Source: Edaphochlamys debaryana
Lineage: Eukaryota > Chlorophyta > Chlorophyceae > Chlamydomonadales
Reading direction: 5' to 3'
DNA length: 64,000 nucleotides
Assembly: GCA_016858145.1 (NCBI GenBank)
Contig: JAEHOE010000083.1
Span: forward strand, 1-64,000
This document shows positions 39,832 through 51,499 of the stretch, piece by piece. Positions within the stretch are counted from its first letter, which is position 1, and every line of letters starts with the position of its first letter. The translations under genes were made by a program, and so were the position numbers. The notes below the pieces were generated by a model. The model did not search any database and was not told the origin of the DNA. It saw nothing but the letters and a program-made list of their open reading frames with translations.

Positions 39832-42800
39832 TCAAAACTGCATGGAGTCCTCTGTCTCCTCCTCATCCTCATCCCCTCGCCCGCGCTCAAACGCCGGCTC
39901 ATGAACCGGTGTGCCCGGAGGCCTGAAGCCCTCCGCCTCCTCCTCCTCGTCCTCCCCCCCGTCCTCGGCCTCTTCGCCCTCCTCGTTGACCGCCGGCACC
40001 TCCCGCACATTCACGTCCAGCATCAGTTCGTCCTCCTCTTCGCTCGCCTCGCCTGCCGCAGGCACCTCGTGGCTGATCTGGATGGTCAGCCCGTCGCCGA
40101 ACGACAGCTCCACGGTGCGTCTGCCCACTCCCCCGGCACCGCCGCCTCCCTGGGCAACCTCGTCGGCCGCCCCAGCCGCCGCCGCCGCCGCTGCTGCTGC
40201 TGCCTGCGCCTGAGGGCCCGGCCCGGCGCCGCCCTGCAGGTCCGGCTGGCGTCCGCCGCCCTGCTCGTGCGCCTGCCCGCGCTCCTCCCCCTCCCCCGCC
40301 TCCTCGTCCTGCTGCTGCCGCTGCGCGTTCCGCTCCATCCGCTCCACCAACATGGCCGCCATGTCGGCGTGCAGCTGGGCGGCCTGCTCCGGCGCCTGAG
40401 GGCCCGAGCCGCCCCAGGGCGGCTGCCTGGGCGCCGCCGCGGCGCCGCCAGGCGTGGTCGAGTGCGGCGGCGAGAGCGGCGGCAGCTCGCCAGCCGCAGT
40501 CGCGGCCCGGCGCGCAGCTGCGGCCGCGAACGAGCCGCTCGATGGCAGTGGCCGGAGCGTGCCGCCGTCGCCTGGCGTCGGCGGGGGCGCGTCCTCCTGT
40601 TGTGTCGGCTGCGTGGGCTCCGGCGCTCCGCCCCACCCTGCAGCGAGGAACGTGGCCACGGGTGACGCACCCGTGCCCCCACTGCCCGGGGCTTCCTTCG
40701 GCCACTCCTGCGGTGCTGCATCCGCTGCCGCCGGCACTGAAGCCTGCGGGATCTCCACCGGCTGCGAGGCAGAGACCGCAGGGGCGCCCGAGGCCTCCGC
40801 CGCCGGTGCTGCTGCAGCCCCAGTCGCTGGCGGTGGCGGCAGCGGCCCCTCGTGCTCCGTGATGGTGAAGCGGCCCTTGGACTTGACGCGCAACACCTTG
40901 GCCAGGTCAGCGATGCCGCCCGAGCCCTCGCGCGAGGGCGGCCCTGGCGGCCCGCCTGAAGCAGGCACGCCATCGGCCTGCGCCGGCTGTGGCGCGGGCG
41001 GCGGCAGGTCCGAGGGCTGGAAGCTGATCTGGCGACGCGGGTGGTGGCTGGAGGGCTCGTTGTGGGCGTGGTGGTGGCTGTGGTGGTGGCTGTTGTGGTG
41101 CGAGAGGGAGCTGTGGTGGGGTAGGTGGTGGTGTGGATGGGGGTGGTGGTTGAGGGCGTGGTGCGCCACGTGTTTCGAGAACACCAGGTGCCCGTGGCCG
41201 TGCTGTCCCTCCGCACCGCCTGCGGCCGCCTGCGCCAGGCTCGCCGCGGCCGCGAAGGCCGAGGTCTGGTGCGCACCGTGCTGCGCGCCGCCGGCGTGGT
41301 TGGCGCCGTGCTGAGCGTGCTGCGCCGCCGCAAGAATCATGTCCACGTCACGGCCGTGCGACGCCGAGCTTGTGCGGCTGCAGCCCGAAGCGGAGGCGAG
41401 GCTGCATGAGCTGTGGTTGCTCAGCAGCAGGGCGTCCTCGGGCGGGGAGCCCAGCTGAGAGCTGCCCGCCGCCGCCACGGCTGCCGCCACTGCCGCCGCA
41501 GCAGGTGGACCCGGCGGCGGCATGCCTGCGTAGCGAAAGGGCACACAAACAGTTGGTGGGCAGATAATTGGCATCAGAGAAGGACGCAGAAATGGCAGGA
41601 GAAGTGGCAAGCATCAAACAGAGCCAACGTAAGCAGGACGCGGAAAGCTCGAGAGTAGAAGGCCTCACCTGCGCTGCCCGGGAGGCCGCGGGCCGTGTCG
41701 GGCGTGCCGCTGCTGCTGGGCCCGCGGCTGGAGGCGTTGGAGCCTCCGTCCACCTCGCGCACCGTGAAGCGGCCAACCCGGCGCGTCACCAGCTGGTCCC
41801 CGATCCGGGGGCTGGGCGGCGACGCGCCGCCGCCGCTGCCCGCACCGCCTCCGCTGCCGCCATCGCCCGCCTGTGGGAGCGAGCCCATGGCGGCCGCAGC
41901 CGCCAGCGCAGGCGGCGGCGGCGGGGCCATGGAGCCCGGGGCCGCCGCCGAGCCCGCAGGCGGCGGAGGCGCAGCCGGCGGGGCGTCTTGGAAGCCGGGG
42001 CTGGAGGACGTGCGGCGCCCGAAGAAGGGCACGGCACTAGGCGCACTGCAGCTGAGCTCGATGTTGAGGTTGTTGACGGCGGCGCTGCCGCCGGCGCCGT
42101 GCAGGCCACGAGCGCTTGGCGGCGGCAAGGCCGCCGGCGAGGCGCAGCCTGGCGGCGAGATGACCATGTCTCCGGCGCCGTTGGATGGCTGCGATGAGAA
42201 CATCGGCAGTTGCAGCGGCTGCGGCGGTTGCCGTGGTGCCAGCTCGCCCGACATGCTGCACGACGATGGCCGCCGGAGGTCCGGCGGCGCCGCCACCATG
42301 GACTCGGCAACCGTGAAGCGGCCCTTGCTGTACTGCCGCCCGACCCCTGACGGGCGGGACGCCACCTGGCCGTCGGGAGGCGGCGGCGCCGCCACCACCG
42401 CCGCCCAAGACATGGGCAGTGCCGCGCAGGGAACGGAGCTGGACAGGAGCCCGGCGTTGGCGATGCCGCCTGGAGGGGAGCTGGCGGCGCTGCCGGTCTG
42501 GCTGTAGCGCGGGATCGCAATGGCGCGCGAGGGGCCGTAGCCGTTGCCATGGTAGCAGGCGGCGGCGCGGCCCCGCGGCGACGCCGGCCCCGAGGCCCCG
42601 TCGTGCTCCTCGCTGTCCTCGTGCTGCGACTCGCCGCCCATGGAGCCGCCGCCGCTGCCGTGCGCCGCGCCGGCGGCGGCGGCGGGGTTGGTGACGGAGA
42701 GCGAGTGCGTGCCGGCGGCGGTGTGGGAGACGAAGAAGCGGCCCTTGCGGTACATGGTGACGGCGTTGAGGGCCACGTGGGGGCCGCTGAGCGCCGCCGC

Positions 42801-45800
42801 CGCCGCCGCCGCCCCGTGGTGATGTGGGTCGTGCGGGCTGCCCAGGCCAGAACCGCCGCCGGAAGCGCCGCCGTGGGCGCTGCAGCGGTTGCGGCCGCCG
42901 GTGCCTGGGGCGTCGGAGGACGTCATGAGCGCGAGCCCTCCGGTCCCTGTGCTGACCGTAGGGGACGGCGGGCCCCCGGCGGAACCCGCTGCCAGAGCAG
43001 CGGCGATGCCGGCGCTGGCAGCCGCGAAGGCTGACGTGGCAGTCCGCATTGCGCTGGCTGGCGTAGCGGCCGAGGTAGGCAGCGTCTGTGCCGGCTGGTC
43101 CTCGAAGGCAGCCAAGCTGGCGTAAGGCGGGACGAGCAGCGTTTGCGGGGCAGCGACGGCAAAGCTCGAGGTGGTCACCGGCGGGGCCGCCGCCGCCACC
43201 GCCGCGCAGTCAGCAGACCCGCCGCTGACCGTCGGAGCCGCGGCGTTGCTTGGTGCCGAGCCCTGCGGGGGTGGCTTGCGTTCCAGACTGGACTGGCGCT
43301 GGGCGGACGCTGCCGCCTGGCCCGGGCCCTGCGGCTGCGCCTGCTGCGCCGGGGCTTGCGACTGGGTCGGACCCTGGCCGTGCGGTGCGTGCGCCGCATC
43401 CGCCGCTGGGGGCTCAATGGTCACCTTGAAGCGGCCGCTGCGGTAGACCTTGGTGCCGCCGGGGCCCAGCCCGGGGACGCCGCCCGGGGCAGTGGCGCTG
43501 CCTGCCATCGCTGAGGCGCTGACCGAGTGGTGCATGCCGCGGTGCACAACCGCCGACTCAGACCAAGAGCCGTCCAGGTTGCCGGCTCCGCCGCCAGCGG
43601 CGCTAGTGCGAGCCACACACGACTCCGAGGGGCTCGCGTGGAGCGGGCTGTGGTGCGGACGCGTCGGCGCCTGCTGCGCAGGCGGCGGCGATGCAGCTCG
43701 CTGAGACGGCGACGCCGGGGGCAGCGGCGGCGGCGCGTGCACCGGGTCCGCCATGTGAACGTCGCCGTCGCCGCCGCGACTCCCACCGGCTGCTGCTGCG
43801 GCTGCTGCTGCGGCGCCCATGATCTGCTTGTGGCCCATGATGGCCGCCCACAGATCCGCACCCGACCCAGATCCAGATCCAGATCCAGCCTCCTCTGGGG
43901 CGGCTGCCGGCCGCCGCACAGCGGCATGTGCGGCGACGCCAGCGATGCCCATCGACAGCGTTGGGGCGCCGGCGGCAGCGCGATTGCCCCACGAGTTGCC
44001 GCCACCGGCGGCCGCAGCGAAAGGTGACTTGGCGGTGGGTGATGAGCCCAGGGGCGCGGTGTCGACCCTCAGCCGCGGGAGCTCGAAGTCGCTATCCGCG
44101 CCGCGATCCTGGAACTCGCCACTCCTGCTGAGGGTCTGGAACTCGGCACTCCTGCTGCGGGGAAGCTCAGCAGTTCCTGCGGCCGCCTCCTCGGCACCCT
44201 CCTCCTGATCCTCCCCGAGCGCCTCCAGCCCGCTGTTGTCCATCGGGTCCGAGTCCTGCAGTGGCAAAGAGACAGATGGGGATTGGCTACGGCGCAAAGG
44301 CGCAAAACGAAAGCAGAGGCTGCCAGAGCTGGAAACATGACGAGAGCATGCCAGGACACGTAAGCCATGCATATGAGAAATATTGGAGGTTGGAGCTCAT
44401 GGCTCACCTCATCTTCCTCGAGCATCGGAAGGCGGTCCAGCGAGGCGGACTGCAGGTAATCGTCTGAGCATACGGAGGCGTTGTCCTGAAAGGAAAAGAC
44501 GGGAGGGGACAAGAGAAAAAAGACGAAGGTTAAACAAGGCGTTGATCAAAGGTAGTCATTGGTGAACAGGCCCTTGCATGATGCCCATTATCGGCGCTCA
44601 GTCCTTACCAAACCGACTGCAGCACCCCCGCAGCCCGTGTCTTCCATGCCACAGGACAGAACCCGGCTCACCAGGATGTAGGCGAACGAGACCTCGCTGT
44701 GCGCATCACCGCCCCAGGGGTCGCACGCTGCCGCCGCCAGCCCCGCCAGCTCCCGTACGTCCGCCACTGTCAGCAGCGACAGTCCCGCCTGCGGCAGGCC
44801 GGCGCCGCCGCTGGTCAGCGCGCCGGCGCTGCCGCCGTCAATGCCCGCGGACGTGACGGACGTGGCGGAGCCGTTGGAGCGCGCCGCCAGATCGTTCTCG
44901 TTCATGGGGCTGAGTGAGATGGACGCCGCCAGCGCCGCGGCGTTCGAGCCCGGGGTGCACGGCGCCGAGCTGGTGCCCCGAAGCAGCTCCCGCTGCAGCG
45001 CGCTGAGCGCGTGGTTGGCCGTGTGTACGACGCTGTACGACTGGCTCTGGTGGTGCCGCGTGAGCCCGGCCGAGGACGGGCCCAGCGGCGGCAGCTGCCC
45101 CGGCGCCGCCGAACCCATATGCGTGCCGCCCGCCGTTGCTCCCGGGCCGTACGTGTACCGCATCGGGGCGCTGTTGCGGCCGAGTGCGCGGCTCCGCCGC
45201 GCCGCTGGCGGCTGGCCGCTAGCGCCGCTGGCGGAGCCCGTCGCGGTTGGGGCAGCGCCCGGCAACACCGCTGCCGCAGCCGCCCGCATTCGGTGTGCGA
45301 TCGCCGCGGCAGCGCTGGGCGAGCCCGCGCCGCTGCTGGTGCTGCCGCCGCTGTTGGCGCCGCCAAAGCCGCCAATGCCGCCGGCTGCGCTGCCTTCGCG
45401 GCTGGCCGCCACCAAGGCGGCGTTGAGGCGCATGAGGGCCCCCATCTGGTCGTCTGAAGCCACCCGGCGGTGGCCGGGGCGGTGGCCTAGGCGACCCAGC
45501 ATCTGCCGCATGAGGGACGAGCCGCTAGATTGGTGCTGCTGCTGCTGCTGTTGAAGAGCACCAACGGAGGAGGAGCCCGTCAGGGGCCCAGCGTGCGTGC
45601 CACCCGGGGGCAGGGGCGGGTGGCCGGGCACGGGCTGTCGGTGCGGCTGGGGTAGCAGCTGTCGCGCCGCCACCTCCTGCGGTGCGCTATGCAAGTTGGC
45701 CGGCGCATGCTCGGCAAAGGCCGGTTGCGGCGGCCCGAAGGACGTGGGGCCCTGGCCCTGGTGCCCTCCACCCTCCAAGTGCTGTACTACTGCATTACCT

Positions 45801-48800
45801 AAGCTGGCGCCCGTGCCGTACGGCAGGTCTTGCGGCTGCTCCGGCGCCGGGGGTCCAGGCTGTGTATGCGGGCGCTGAGCTGTGCTGTGATGAGGGGCCT
45901 GGCCGCCCTCCGCGGCCATGCCAGGCCCTGATGACTCGTTGCCCGCGGCGCCTTGCGGCGCCTCTGGGCTCAGCGTACATGTGATGAGTGCCTCTTCCCC
46001 TGCTTGGGGCTGAGGCGCGTGCCCGTGGCCCTGCTGCTGAGGCGGGCCCGGGGCCTCCGACGGAGAACCGCCCTGGCCCGGGTCCTGGCCGAACCGGGAG
46101 AGCCCCGCCCCGCGAGGCTCGGGCGTGGAGCCGCCCACATCCAGGCTGTGGATCGGACTGCCGAGGTCCATGCTCTCCGCCCCGTCCGGAGAGATGGGGT
46201 GTGCCACCGGCCCGGTTGCCGCGGAGGCAAAGCTACCGGCTGCCAACTCCAGCCCTGCCACGTTGGGATTGGCGAAGGGGGTCGTGGCAGACGTCGACGG
46301 CAGCCGCAGCGGGCTGGGCGTGGGCATCAGCGGCAGTGGCGGCCGGGCGGACGCGGGTGGCGGGGTAACGGTACCGTCGCCGCCGCCAGACGCCACATCC
46401 AGCTGCGCTGCCTCCGGCTCAGGTGCCTCGCCATAGGCGCTCCGCCAGGGCCGCGTGCCCGGCACAGTGCGAGGCGAGGGCGTCTTGGTGCCGTCCAAAA
46501 GCTTCGCCGTGATGGCGGGCGGGCCCATGCACTCCTCGCCCCGGGGGCTGCGGTACCGGCGACGCGAACGCGGCGAGTCTGTGACCGACACGAACCGCGG
46601 GTCCAGGCGGGAGGGCGGCGGAGGCGGAGCGCCGCCGCTGCTGATGCTGTGGCCGTGGGTGGGGGCGGGCTGGGTGCTGTCGCCGGCCGGCGGCTCGCCC
46701 TCCGGCCCCGCCGCAAGGCTGTGGCGGCGCGTGATGCGGAGCGCGGCGGCCGTGGCGCCCGAGTTGGACGAGCGGCCCACGTAGCCGTTGGGTGCCGGCG
46801 AGATGGCTACGGAGGAGCCATGCGCTGGCTCCACAGGGGCGTGTGGCCTCGGCGGGGAGGGCGGGGCGGGGGCCTTGACGCCGCTGGAAGGCGGCTGCGG
46901 CTCCGTCGCGAGCTCCGCAAATGGTGAAGCCACCCGCGGCGCTTCGGGCAAGGGCGGGGCGGCGCAGTGCGCGGCGAAGGGCGAGACAGGCCGAGGCGGC
47001 GGAGGCTGCGGCGGAGCCGCCGCCGTCGCCACGGGCTCCGGCTCTGGCGCCGGCAGCGCCGGCGGGCCGTTGCCTGCCCCGTCGGCCCCGTCCGTCACAG
47101 CGTGCCCGTGCCCCTGCACATGGGCCTGGTGGCCGAAGTGCGCGTCCATCTCCGCCACGATCTGGCTGAAGGAGGGCCGCTGGTTGGGGTCGTAGGTGCG
47201 GCAGGCGCGGCACAGGTGCTGCAGCAGCTCGTCGCCCTGCCCCGGGTCGGGCAGGCTGCGGCGCGCGAAGCCCACCGCACCAACAACCTGCCAGGCAAAG
47301 GGGCAGCACGCAGGCGGGTCAGGAAAGCTGATGAAAAAGGGAGCACAGCTCAGGCAGCGCAGTTGCAGCCCGGCGCCCACAGCTGAGGGCCCATGGTCAC
47401 TGCAGCTAACCACCTGCATGGCGTTTAGGTCCGCCCAGGGCGCCTTGCCCGTGAGCAGCTCCCATAAAACCACGCCGTAGCTGCAGGCACAACAGCAGGC
47501 AGCAGAGGGCTAGGGTCACAGCAAGTCGCGCCAAACGGTGAGGGAGCGCGAGTGTTTGAAATGCCTGCAGGCACCAGCCGCACAACCTCTGCAAAGGCTC
47601 GGTGTCTGGCCCCACCTGTACACGTCCGCTGCCTCGGCGTAGTGCTCGCAGCGCAGCACCTCTGGCGCCATCCACTCTGGCGAGCCGGCCGCGGCGCCGG
47701 AGGACACGTAGGTGCGCTGCCGCACGCGAGACAGCCCAAAGTCTGCACCCGGGAGTGGGACCACCAGTGGGCAAGCGCAGCAGTCAGACCAGCCTCATAG
47801 TGCAAGCAGGCGGGCATGAGCGCACGATGACGGTTGAGCGTGGTGGCCCAGGCCCGGCCTCCCTGCATCTCACACAGGCAGCCGCACGCACCCGCAATCT
47901 TGACGCGCCAGCGGTCATCCACCAGCACGTTGGGGCTCTTGAGGTCCAGGTGCAGGATGGGAGGCGAGCGCGAGTGCAGGTAGGCCATGCCGCGCGCCAC
48001 CGCTATCGCCACGGCGCGCTGCAGGCGCGGGTCCGGCGGGCGGTTGCCCGCCTGCCGCAGGATGTGGAAGAGCGAGCCTCGCGACATGAACTCCGTAACG
48101 ATGGACGGCTCGGGCGTCAGCGTGTAGCCCATGAACTGCAGGCAAGGGCACAAGGAGGGAGGATGAGTAATATAAGTAATCAGGGAAGGCTTCGGGAGGC
48201 AGTGACACGTGTGGAGAGGGCCAGATGGCCCGACCCACATCGCAAACGGCCGGCAGCTCCCGACCCAGATGCCCCAACCCATAGAGACGGGGAGCACAAA
48301 CTCACCAGCAGCAGGTTGGGGTGCCGCAGCCGTGCCAGCATGTGCACCTCGTCCAGGAAGCGCCCGGTGGTGTCTGAGGGCACAGCGCGGGGGGGAGCAG
48401 GGTTTCACAGCATGCTCTGGATGCCCTCCCAACTGTTGAGCATCTATACTTTCCTTGCGTCACAGCGGCGATGTGAGGAACGATTGCCTATCTACCCTTC
48501 ATGGAGCAAAGGCGCCCTCACCTGAGTCAGTCTGCAGCAGCCGCTTCACAGCCACGATGGTGCCCTCGTACTTGGCCACAAACACCTCCCCGAAGCCGCC
48601 CACAGCCAGCCGCCGCCCCATCACGATCTTGGCGGGGTCCAGCTCCCACTCGCTACGCGGCCGCGGGCTCAGCAGATTGGGGTTGGCGTTCTCACGCTCG
48701 TGTGCATGGGCCCCGTTCGCCATCGCCGCAGCCGCAACCGGCACCAGAGCGCCCGCCGCGCCCGGCCCAGCTGCCGCTGCATTCCTGGCTGCGTGCGCCA

Positions 48801-50342
48801 TGTCCGCTGCCATGGGAAGGCCGGGGCCTGCAAGCGGTGTACGAGGAGGCGCGCGGGTGTTTGGTCAAAGTTAAAGAAGATAACGCAAGCAAGCTAAACG
48901 TGCCTGAACGCACGGCCAAGAGCATGTGCTGAGCGTGTCTACACTTGTGCCAAGCCCAACCCAGGTGTCGCAGCCCGCCGGGCCCGGGATAGGCCCCAGC
49001 TAGGCCGACCTGGGGCCCCCGCGTTCAAGACCGCTATAGCCATGGGTACCGACGCCCCTCCATCCGACGCACCTCCTAGCTGCGTCATGTGGTCGCCCGT
49101 ACCCGCTGCCGCCACTGCTGCCGCCACGGCAGCTCCGAGCGGGCCGTGGGGCCGGTTCGGGGTCGGCCGCTGCCGCTCCCGCTGCGGGCTGGCCAGGTCC
49201 ACGTCCATGTGCTGGGCGGATTCCGGCTCGTGAGCGCCCGGCAGCTGCACGATTGGGACCGCACGTGCCGCCTGCGGCCCCGCCCCGCCCTGCTGCTGCA
49301 ACAGGGGGTCTCCGGCTCCTGGTTGTTGCTGCGTGGCCGGAAGTGGGTGCGGCGCCAAGGGCTCCGCATCGGCAGGACACTCCTCGATGATGGGGCCCGA
49401 GCGACGCGCCGACGTCAGCGAGCCGTCCACGTTGCCGTTGCCGTGCACCACGTGGTGTACGGCATCCTGCTGATTGTTCACCGCGTCTGTTGAAGCGCCC
49501 CCGTGGTGGTCGTGGAACATTGGGTCGTACGATGAGTCATGCGGGGTCGCGCCGCCCGCTGGCGCCGCGGCACCGCCAGTGCTCGGCCCCGCTCCTGCCC
49601 GAGCCTCCACCTGGGCCGCCTGGAAGACGGGCGCCGGGGCCTCGGGCAGCGCCAGGGCAGGCTTCACTGCCCGTTGCATCGAGTCGAGCACCGGTCCGCT
49701 ACCATCGCTGCCGGGCCGGAAGTGCGTGCGCCAGCTCCCCACCAGAAGGATGTCAGACGAGTCCTCGCTCACCTGGCAGAGGGCCATGCGGAGGGGTTAG
49801 GTGGCGCGAAGTTAGTCAGCACTGCAATAATGTGCGCCGTGTGCAGACGGGCTGGGCCGTCTGCAGCCAGCGGTTGGTCACGGGCTAGTAACGCCGGCCC
49901 CTGCTTGTCCCTCCGTCATCAAGAATCTCAATCTTGGTGCAACGGCAGTGATGTATGGCTCTGTTCAACCGCTGCAGCGGGTGCAGTGTGGTGTACTGCG
50001 TGGGCCGTCGGTGTGCCCTTACCGGTTTCACTTGCAGGAAGGGGCCCTGCAACCGCGAGATGCCAGACGCTGGTATGCCGAGGTACTTCACCGTGTCGTG
50101 TATCAAGCTTGAGGCCAGATCCTCCGGTGCTACCAGCGGTGACAGCTGAGGAGGGTCGAAGTGGGCGGGAGGGGGGGGGGGCGGGTGTGCTCACACGCTG
50201 CACCCTCCCGTGTGCGGGAGACCGGATCCCAGCAGCGCAACGGCCACCTCAGCACCCTAGCCTCACGTACCCTGTGCTCCATCTGGCTGTCAGTGAGGTG
50301 AGGTGAGCCAGCCATGGCCCGCTGGTCCTGTTCTTGCGACAT
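39832..50342 (-). CDS. Very large Raf-like (TKL) protein kinase with low-complexity tail
   Basis: Twelve exons encode about 2914 residues: 50342-50271, 50145-50023, 49772-49010, 48827-48522, 48373-48306, 48135-47892, 47742-47616, 47480-47414, 47287-44672, 44485-44408, 44255-41669 and 41525-39832; all phases match. The kinase domain (about residues 380-645) has [27 protein letters not shown] and WMAPEVL, then a [11 protein letters not shown] end, typical of Raf-like MAP3Ks; the HRD Arg is Leu. The 2270-residue tail is rich in Gly, Ala, Pro, Ser and Gln, is probably disordered, and ends in an acidic block. Five RFx[V/I] motifs lie in the last two exons. The start (GCCATGTCGC) gives MSQEQDQ. A coding-like segment at about 50461-50650 may be an extra 5' exon but did not join in frame. 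Confidence 0.88.
40861..43433 (-). other. Five RFx[V/I] short linear motifs in the kinase tail
   Basis: In protein order: [11 protein letters not shown] (RFKV at 43433-43422), [11 protein letters not shown] (42740-42729), [11 protein letters not shown] (42320-42309), [11 protein letters not shown] (41771-41760) and [11 protein letters not shown] (40872-40861). The surrounding sequence is low-complexity and variable while the basic-GRF-x-V/I core is constant, so the motif is under selection. Confidence 0.85.
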
Positions 50343-51032
50343 GGCCGCGTCACCGCGTCCTGCGTGCGAGCAAGGACACGGAATTGAAGCTAGCAAGTCG
50401 TCCAAGGCAGCTGCACTTTGGTTAGGGAGCTCGGCCGGCAAGGCGGGCCCGCGCGCGAAGCAGCAAAGTGACTCCCACCTGCCACGAGCTCCACGCCCGG
50501 CCGCCCCGCGAAGCTCCTCTGATTCGCCTAGGTCCACGAAGCACGCATTGGCGTTGAAGGCCGGCTGCGCTCCGCCTTTGAGCGTCGCCGGCGGACCCGG
50601 CAGCGGCCCTCGCAGCACCGCCACCACAGAGGTGCAGAACTGGAAGAGTACCGCTAAAGTAGCTTCGTGCTACGAGATACGCAAGTATTCTGCAGCATGG
50701 GATGCCAGACTCGGGGCAGCATGCCAGGGCCTGCTGCTCCTCCAGCAAGAAACGGAGGCTCTCGTGCTCTTCGCGGTGGGGCGGAGTCACGTCCAATAAA
50801 AGGTGGTGTTGGCGAGCACCGCACCCCCTCCGGAAGAGGCGTGATGCTCTTTCTGTGGGGCCACCTCGCGCTGCGCTTCAGAAAACGACGGTGTCCCTTC
50901 TGAATTGGTCATCAGTTTCAAGCGGCTGAGCTGTGCATAAACTTGACGCGTGGATGTTAGCCGGTGTGCGACCGCGAGATGGTGTTCACGCGCACGACTC
51001 CAGCTCTCGCGGCATCCATGCCTTGTTTCCTC
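50343..51032. other. Intergenic region upstream of the Raf-like kinase
   Basis: Holds the likely kinase promoter/5' leader. The minus-strand segment near 50461-50650 has a plausible coding frame (AVLRGPLPGPPATLKGG, then NANACFVDLGESEELRG) ended by a good donor (GCAG/GTGGGA). Joining it to the next acceptor gives a stop, so it is not included in the kinase model. Confidence 0.4.
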
Positions 51033-51037
51033 TTACA
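51033..51037 (-). terminator. Putative TGTAA poly(A) signal of NUO7
   Basis: Minus-strand TGTAA about 465 bp past the stop at 51500. Confidence 0.45.
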
Positions 51038-51499
51038 TGGCGCACAAACGCAGCGCCACTTCTGAGGTCTGCACACCCTCGTTTGCCCGCGTGGCAACGC
51101 CCAACGCCCGCTGCAGGCCCGCCTGCCCGCAGCACCTACCTCCGACGGACCCCTCGGGACCCCCCCGACTCGAAAGCAACCCTTGACACCCAGGCGAACC
51201 CAATGCACGCACGATGCTCCCTGGTTCTCCTACTCCACAGGGACTAGCACACGCAGTCTAACGTTGATAAGCTCAATAAGCCAAAGCCCGCACACGGGCC
51301 AGCACACGCCTGCCGGGCCAACTCCGCGACCCCCACCGACAACAACCTTCCGCAGCTAGAGCCCGCCCGACCTCGTCAACCTTTTCCATCTTCCATGGCG
51401 CACTTCCTACTTCCGCACTTAGGCCTAAGCCTAGGCCTTTGACCGCTTCGCCCGCCTGCCTCCGTAGCCTCCTCGCCTCGTCCTTGAGATCGCGCCGCT

